A DNA stretch of 15,863 nt from Spirochaetaceae bacterium UBA1306 (GTDB lineage Bacteria > Spirochaetota > Spirochaetia > Treponematales > Rectinemataceae): positions 7,812-23,674 of the forward strand of contig DBTW01000006.1 in assembly GCA_002307245.1 (NCBI GenBank), given 5' to 3'. The stretch's first letter is position 1. Every line of letters starts with the position of its first letter. This document shows positions 13,124 through 15,863 of this stretch, in pieces. Position numbers and translations under genes: made by a program. The notes beneath the pieces were generated by a model. It was not told the DNA's origin. It did no database searches and saw only the letters and a list, made by a program, of their open reading frames with translations.

Positions 13124-14203
13124 TTATTTCTCGCGGCTCGTCACGTACTCGACGAGGCCCTCGAGGACGGCGGCCGTCCCGGGGGCCAGGCTCGTAAGGC
13201 CGCGGAGGACGCTGCGGGCCTTCCCTTCCTCCGTCGCCTTTATCTCGGCGAGGGAGGCCGCGACGCCGAGCTCCTCGGCCTGGCGGCGGATGAAGGCCAG
13301 GTCCTCGGCGTCGGCGCCGACTCCCCCGCCGAAGAGCCGCGCCAGCCTGGCCAGCTCGGGGTCGGGCACCGCCGCGGCCGGAAGCCGCGCCGCTTCCAAC
13401 AGCCGCGCGCGGAAGAGGGTCTTCTTGCCCTCGCGCAGGTCCGAGCCCAGGCCCTTCCCGGTCGTCCCTGGGCTGCCGAAGAGGCCGAGCTCGTCGTCGC
13501 GCAGCTGGAAGAGGATGCCCAGGCTCTCGCCCAGCCCGCCGAGCCTCCGGGCGAGCTCGGGGTCGCCCGCCAGGAGGGCCCCCGCCGCGAGGGGGAGGGA
13601 GAAGCTGTAGCGCGCGGTCTTGCAGCGGTACATCGCGAGGATGCTCTCCTGGGGCGGCTCGGCCCGCGAGGCCCCCCAGGCCACGTCGTCCATCTGGGCG
13701 ACGGCGACCTCGCCGAGGACGGAGGAGCAGAGGGCGAGGAGCTCGGCCGCCCCGGCCTTGCCTACGGCCTCGCGCGCGAGGAGAGCGTAGGCCTCGAAGT
13801 AGCACAGGTCGCCCAGGCAGATGCCCAGGGCCTCCCCCACGTGCGCGGGATCGGCCTCGCCCCGGTTGCGGGAAGCCGCCGCATAAAGCGCGTGCAGGGT
13901 CGGCGCGCCGCGCCTCGTCTCGTCGCGGTCCATGATGTCGTCGTGGGCGAGGAGCCCCGCCTGGAAGAGCTCCATGGCGGCGGCGCAGGCGGCGAGCGAG
14001 TCGTTGGCCGCCGCCTGCGTCGCGCCGGCCGCCTCGGCCCCGAGATAGACGAGGCAGCCCCGGATCATCTTCCCCCGCAGGCAGAATTCGAGGATGCGGC
14101 CCTGCGCGTCCCCGCCCCCGTTGGGAGCCGGCGGGACGGCCTCGAGGGCGGCGGCAATCAGGCCTCGCCTCGATTCGAGAAAGCGCATCGTGTCTTCGAT
14201 CAT
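13124..14203 (-). CDS. Polyprenyl (all-trans isoprenyl) diphosphate synthase
   Basis: The 359-residue enzyme condenses isopentenyl diphosphate with allylic diphosphates to make a prenyl chain for quinones, carotenoids or lipid carriers; chain length cannot be read from sequence alone. Motifs are GKMIRG (44-49, the IPP-binding GKxxR), first aspartate-rich DDIMD (88-92) followed by DETRRGAPT, KTARYSF (195-201), second region QLRDDELG (233-240) and GSDLREGKKT (253-262). The second aspartate motif is DDELG rather than DDxxD, a variant I recall from other bacterial and archaeal members, so it is probably still active. Ala85-His87 just before the first motif suggest no bulky residue blocks elongation. 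The ATG at 14203 has no Shine-Dalgarno; a TATAGT box ends five bases upstream. It stands alone between two signalling genes and is convergent with the receiver-PAS gene. Confidence 0.92.
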   Translation of the reverse strand: MIEDTMRFLESRRGLIAAALEAVPPAPNGGGDAQGRILEFCLRGKMIRGCLVYLGAEAAGATQAAANDSLAACAAAMELFQAGLLAHDDIMDRDETRRGAPTLHALYAAASRNRGEADPAHVGEALGICLGDLCYFEAYALLAREAVGKAGAAELLALCSSVLGEVAVAQMDDVAWGASRAEPPQESILAMYRCKTARYSFSLPLAAGALLAGDPELARRLGGLGESLGILFQLRDDELGLFGSPGTTGKGLGSDLREGKKTLFRARLLEAARLPAAAVPDPELARLARLFGGGVGADAEDLAFIRRQAEELGVAASLAEIKATEEGKARSVLRGLTSLAPGTAAVLEGLVEYVTSREK

Positions 14204-14208
14204 GGCCT

Positions 14209-14214
14209 ACTATA
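14209..14214 (-). promoter_or_regulatory. -10 box of the polyprenyl synthase gene (leaderless start)
   Basis: On the minus strand TATAGT (14214-14209) ends five bases before the ATG at 14203. No convincing -35 is seen at 16-18 bases, and no ribosome site is possible in so short a leader. Confidence 0.4.
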
Positions 14215-14244
14215 CCATGTCGAGCTTTTCCGGCGCGATGAGCC

Positions 14245-14273
14245 TGGACAAGGGCCCCGGCGCGCGCAAGACT
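14245..14273 (+). promoter_or_regulatory. Possible promoter of the receiver-HisKA_2 gene
   Basis: TGGACA (14245-14250), a 17-base spacer and AAGACT (14268-14273). The -35 is good and the -10 is weak. The predicted start would be near 14280, and GAGG (14282-14285) lies seven bases before the GTG start at 14293. Confidence 0.3.
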
Positions 14274-14292
14274 TAAGCCTCGAGGACAAAAA

Positions 14293-15705
14293 GTGCCCAG
14301 AGTTAAGGTCCTTCTGGTCGAGGACGACGATTCGGACGCAGCTCTCGTCATGTCCGCCGCCAAGCGGGAGGGGATGGACATATCCTGGCTCCGCGCAGAT
14401 GACGAGCCCAGCTTCCTGCAGGCCCTGCTCGAGGCTCCCGACGCCGTCGTCACCGACTTCAACCTGCCTTCCTTCTCGGCGCTCCGGGCCCTGGAGATCG
14501 TCCGAGAGAAAGGTTCACGCATGCCCGTCCTCGTCGTGACCGGCGCGATCGCCGACGACCTGGCGGCGGAATGCATGCGGCGCGGCGCGGCGGATTACCT
14601 GCTCAAGGACCGCTTGGCCCGCCTCAAGGACGCCCTCGAGGGCGCGATAGAGCTCTTCCGCGCCGAGCGCCGCAAGCACGAGGCCGAAACCCGCCTCCTG
14701 GCCGCCGCCGCCAGCCGCACGGTCCTCAACGAGATGCTCCTGCGCTCGCTCTCCGCCGACGCCTCCGAGCTCTCCTTCCGCGCCGTCCTCTCGCCCCTTT
14801 TCGACTACGGCGCCTTGCCGGGACTCGCAGCGGTAGCCATCGAGCTGCCCTGCCTGCTCCCCTTCTCCCTCCAGCGCCCCGGGACGGTCGCCACCGAAGG
14901 GCCCGACTCCGGTCGGATCGAGCTATCCTACGAGCTTTCCGACGCCAAGGGCTCGACGGGGCGCATCGCCTTCGTCTTCGGGAACGGTTCGGGCCCCGGC
15001 CCCGAGGTCCTGGAATTCCTCGACGAGGCCACGAAGGTGGTGGCCGGCGTCACGCGGAGAGTATGCGCCGAGCTCTCGCTGCGCACCAGCCTGGCCGAGC
15101 AGGAGGAGCTGCTCAGGGAGATCCACCATAGGGTCAAGAACAATCTCGCCTCCGTGCTGGGCCTCGTAGGCCTCGAGGCGGCACGCATCGAGCCCGGTCC
15201 CGGCCGGGACGCCTTGATCAGTCTGGACAGACAGGTCAGGTCCATGGCCCTCGTTCAGGAGATGGCCTACACGAGGGGAGGCTTCACGGGTATCGACTTC
15301 GGGGACTTCCTCCGCGAGCTCAAGCAGCGCATCGCCTCCGAGACGCTCGGCCCCCTGGGCTCCCTGTCCCTCGAAGCCTGTTGCGACGGCCTTCGCGTCC
15401 CCCTGGAGGAGGCGGTCACGCTCGGCATCCTCTTCAACGAGCTCCTCGGCCTCGCGGCCGCCCGGGCCAACGGCGGCCTGCCGGTCTCCCTGCGCGTCTC
15501 GGCCGCCCGAACCGCGATAGCCGAATGGCGCATCGAGTATCGCGAGGACTTCTCGTCGCGCTCCCGCCCCCTGCCCGGCTCGCGCGAGCTCGACTTCGTG
15601 CGGCTGCTCCTGGGGCAATACCGCGGGGCTATCGAGACCGAGGGCGACGAGTTGATCGTGAGGCTGGACCTGCATTCCGCGGAAGCCCCGGGGGCGGTCG
15701 CGTGA
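14293..15705 (+). CDS. Receiver-HisKA_2 signalling protein with degenerate ATPase domain
   Basis: The protein has 470 residues. The receiver domain (4-120) has Asp11/Asp12, phospho-acceptor Asp55 in VTDFNLPSFSALRAL, Thr83 and Lys105 in DYLLKDRLARL. The middle (125-255) is unassigned, possibly a divergent GAF/PAS-like sensor. A HisKA_2 dimerisation motif is clear: LLREIHHRVKNNLASVLGL, with likely phospho-His279. The C-terminal ATPase region (about 365-462) keeps the N-box beginning (FNELL, 381-385), but the second Asn that coordinates Mg-ATP is Leu387 (LLGLAAARA). No DxGxG motif follows; the equivalent stretch is EYREDFSSRS. It may therefore be a pseudokinase or phosphotransfer protein rather than an active kinase. 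The start is GTG at 14293 with GAGG seven bases before. The stop TGA overlaps the GTG of the next gene. Confidence 0.92.
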   Translation: MPRVKVLLVEDDDSDAALVMSAAKREGMDISWLRADDEPSFLQALLEAPDAVVTDFNLPSFSALRALEIVREKGSRMPVLVVTGAIADDLAAECMRRGAADYLLKDRLARLKDALEGAIELFRAERRKHEAETRLLAAAASRTVLNEMLLRSLSADASELSFRAVLSPLFDYGALPGLAAVAIELPCLLPFSLQRPGTVATEGPDSGRIELSYELSDAKGSTGRIAFVFGNGSGPGPEVLEFLDEATKVVAGVTRRVCAELSLRTSLAEQEELLREIHHRVKNNLASVLGLVGLEAARIEPGPGRDALISLDRQVRSMALVQEMAYTRGGFTGIDFGDFLRELKQRIASETLGPLGSLSLEACCDGLRVPLEEAVTLGILFNELLGLAAARANGGLPVSLRVSAARTAIAEWRIEYREDFSSRSRPLPGSRELDFVRLLLGQYRGAIETEGDELIVRLDLHSAEAPGAVA

Positions 15706-15863
15706 GCGCGCTTCGCCTGTCGCCTCGCGGCTTCCTCGCCCTCGCGAGACTCTGCGGCTTGGCGGTTTTCGCCTTTTGCGGCGCCCGCCTTGCCCGGCGT
15801 GCCCTTCGGCCCCCCCGCCCCGCCCGCCCCGCCCCCCCCCCGGCGTCCATGAACAGCGTCACC
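15702..15863 (+). CDS. Start of a downstream gene, partial, unrecognised (C-rich tract)
   Basis: A frame opens with GTG at 15702, overlapping the previous stop (GTGA), and stays open for 54 codons to the window edge. It begins MSALRLSPRGFLALARLCGL, followed by a hydrophobic AVFAFCGA and then an Arg/Pro/Ala-rich stretch through the C-rich region. This could be a signal or anchor segment followed by a proline-rich linker, but the product cannot be named. A second candidate start is the ATG at 15849, which would place the C-rich tract outside the coding region. The 10-C run makes the frame sensitive to slippage or sequencing error. Confidence 0.35.
   Translation, partial: MSALRLSPRGFLALARLCGLAVFAFCGARLARRALRPPRPARPAPPPASMNSVT
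15810..15841. repeat. C-rich tract with C7 and C10 homopolymer runs
   Basis: The plus strand reads seven C (15810-15816), then GCCCCGCCCGCCCCG-like sequence, then ten consecutive C (15832-15841). It lies inside or just before the start of the last gene. Runs this long are prone to slippage in replication and to errors in sequencing. Confidence 0.85.

Noticed and set aside
13095..14576. Minus-strand 493-codon frame spanning the prenyl synthase
   Set aside because: Arg/Gly/Pro-rich shadow of the synthase in another frame, and it would also overlap the receiver domain of the gene at 14293.

Overview
The window is a GC-rich bacterial chromosome segment with G or C at nearly every third codon position. 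It is densely packed: no gene-free stretch exceeds about 255 bases. The best lineage guess is a high-GC member of the Spirochaetota. The main reason is the receiver protein at 12213, whose 'LSSHTEPEVVAKTEG...GYVLKNSGETV' tail is a receiver subtype I associate with spirochaetes. The sulfide-based homocysteine cluster fits an anaerobe. This assignment is inference; no rRNA or marker gene is present.

Left part (1-3444, minus strand): the N-terminal four fifths of a fused aspartokinase/homoserine dehydrogenase (thrA) runs off the left edge. Before it lie a 155-residue four-helix membrane protein with a MotA/TolQ-like look and a 240-residue protein that appears to join a related membrane module to a C-terminal LuxR-type HTH. 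Between those two sits a near-perfect tandem pair of 86-base repeats, each with two hairpins.

Metabolic operon (3527-5896, plus strand): a DUF39 homocysteine-biosynthesis protein, a NIL-domain 2x[4Fe-4S] ferredoxin and a UPF0280/ApbE-like protein. These match the archaeal set that builds homocysteine directly from aspartate semialdehyde and a sulfide-derived sulfur. ThrA makes aspartate semialdehyde as an intermediate, so the left half of the window reads as an aspartate-family/methionine block. A tandem class II aldolase (5940-7235) follows from its own promoter; its second domain has lost all four metal/catalytic residues.

Signalling and transport (7216-15863): a receiver-GGDEF diguanylate cyclase (minus) overlaps the aldolase tail to tail. 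Divergent from it is a two-gene heterodimeric ABC exporter with one degenerate ATP site. Next come a receiver-PAS protein with no output kinase, an all-trans polyprenyl diphosphate synthase (minus), and a receiver-HisKA_2 protein whose ATPase domain looks degenerate. A further gene begins inside the last codons of that protein and leaves the window through a C-rich tract.

Two regulatory themes recur. Several minus-strand genes have a -10-like box only 5-11 bases before the start and no Shine-Dalgarno sequence, suggesting leaderless mRNAs. Two plus-strand transcripts carry a GC-rich hairpin a few bases before an AGGAG site. The least familiar part of the window is the MotA-like/LuxR pair with its tandem repeats.
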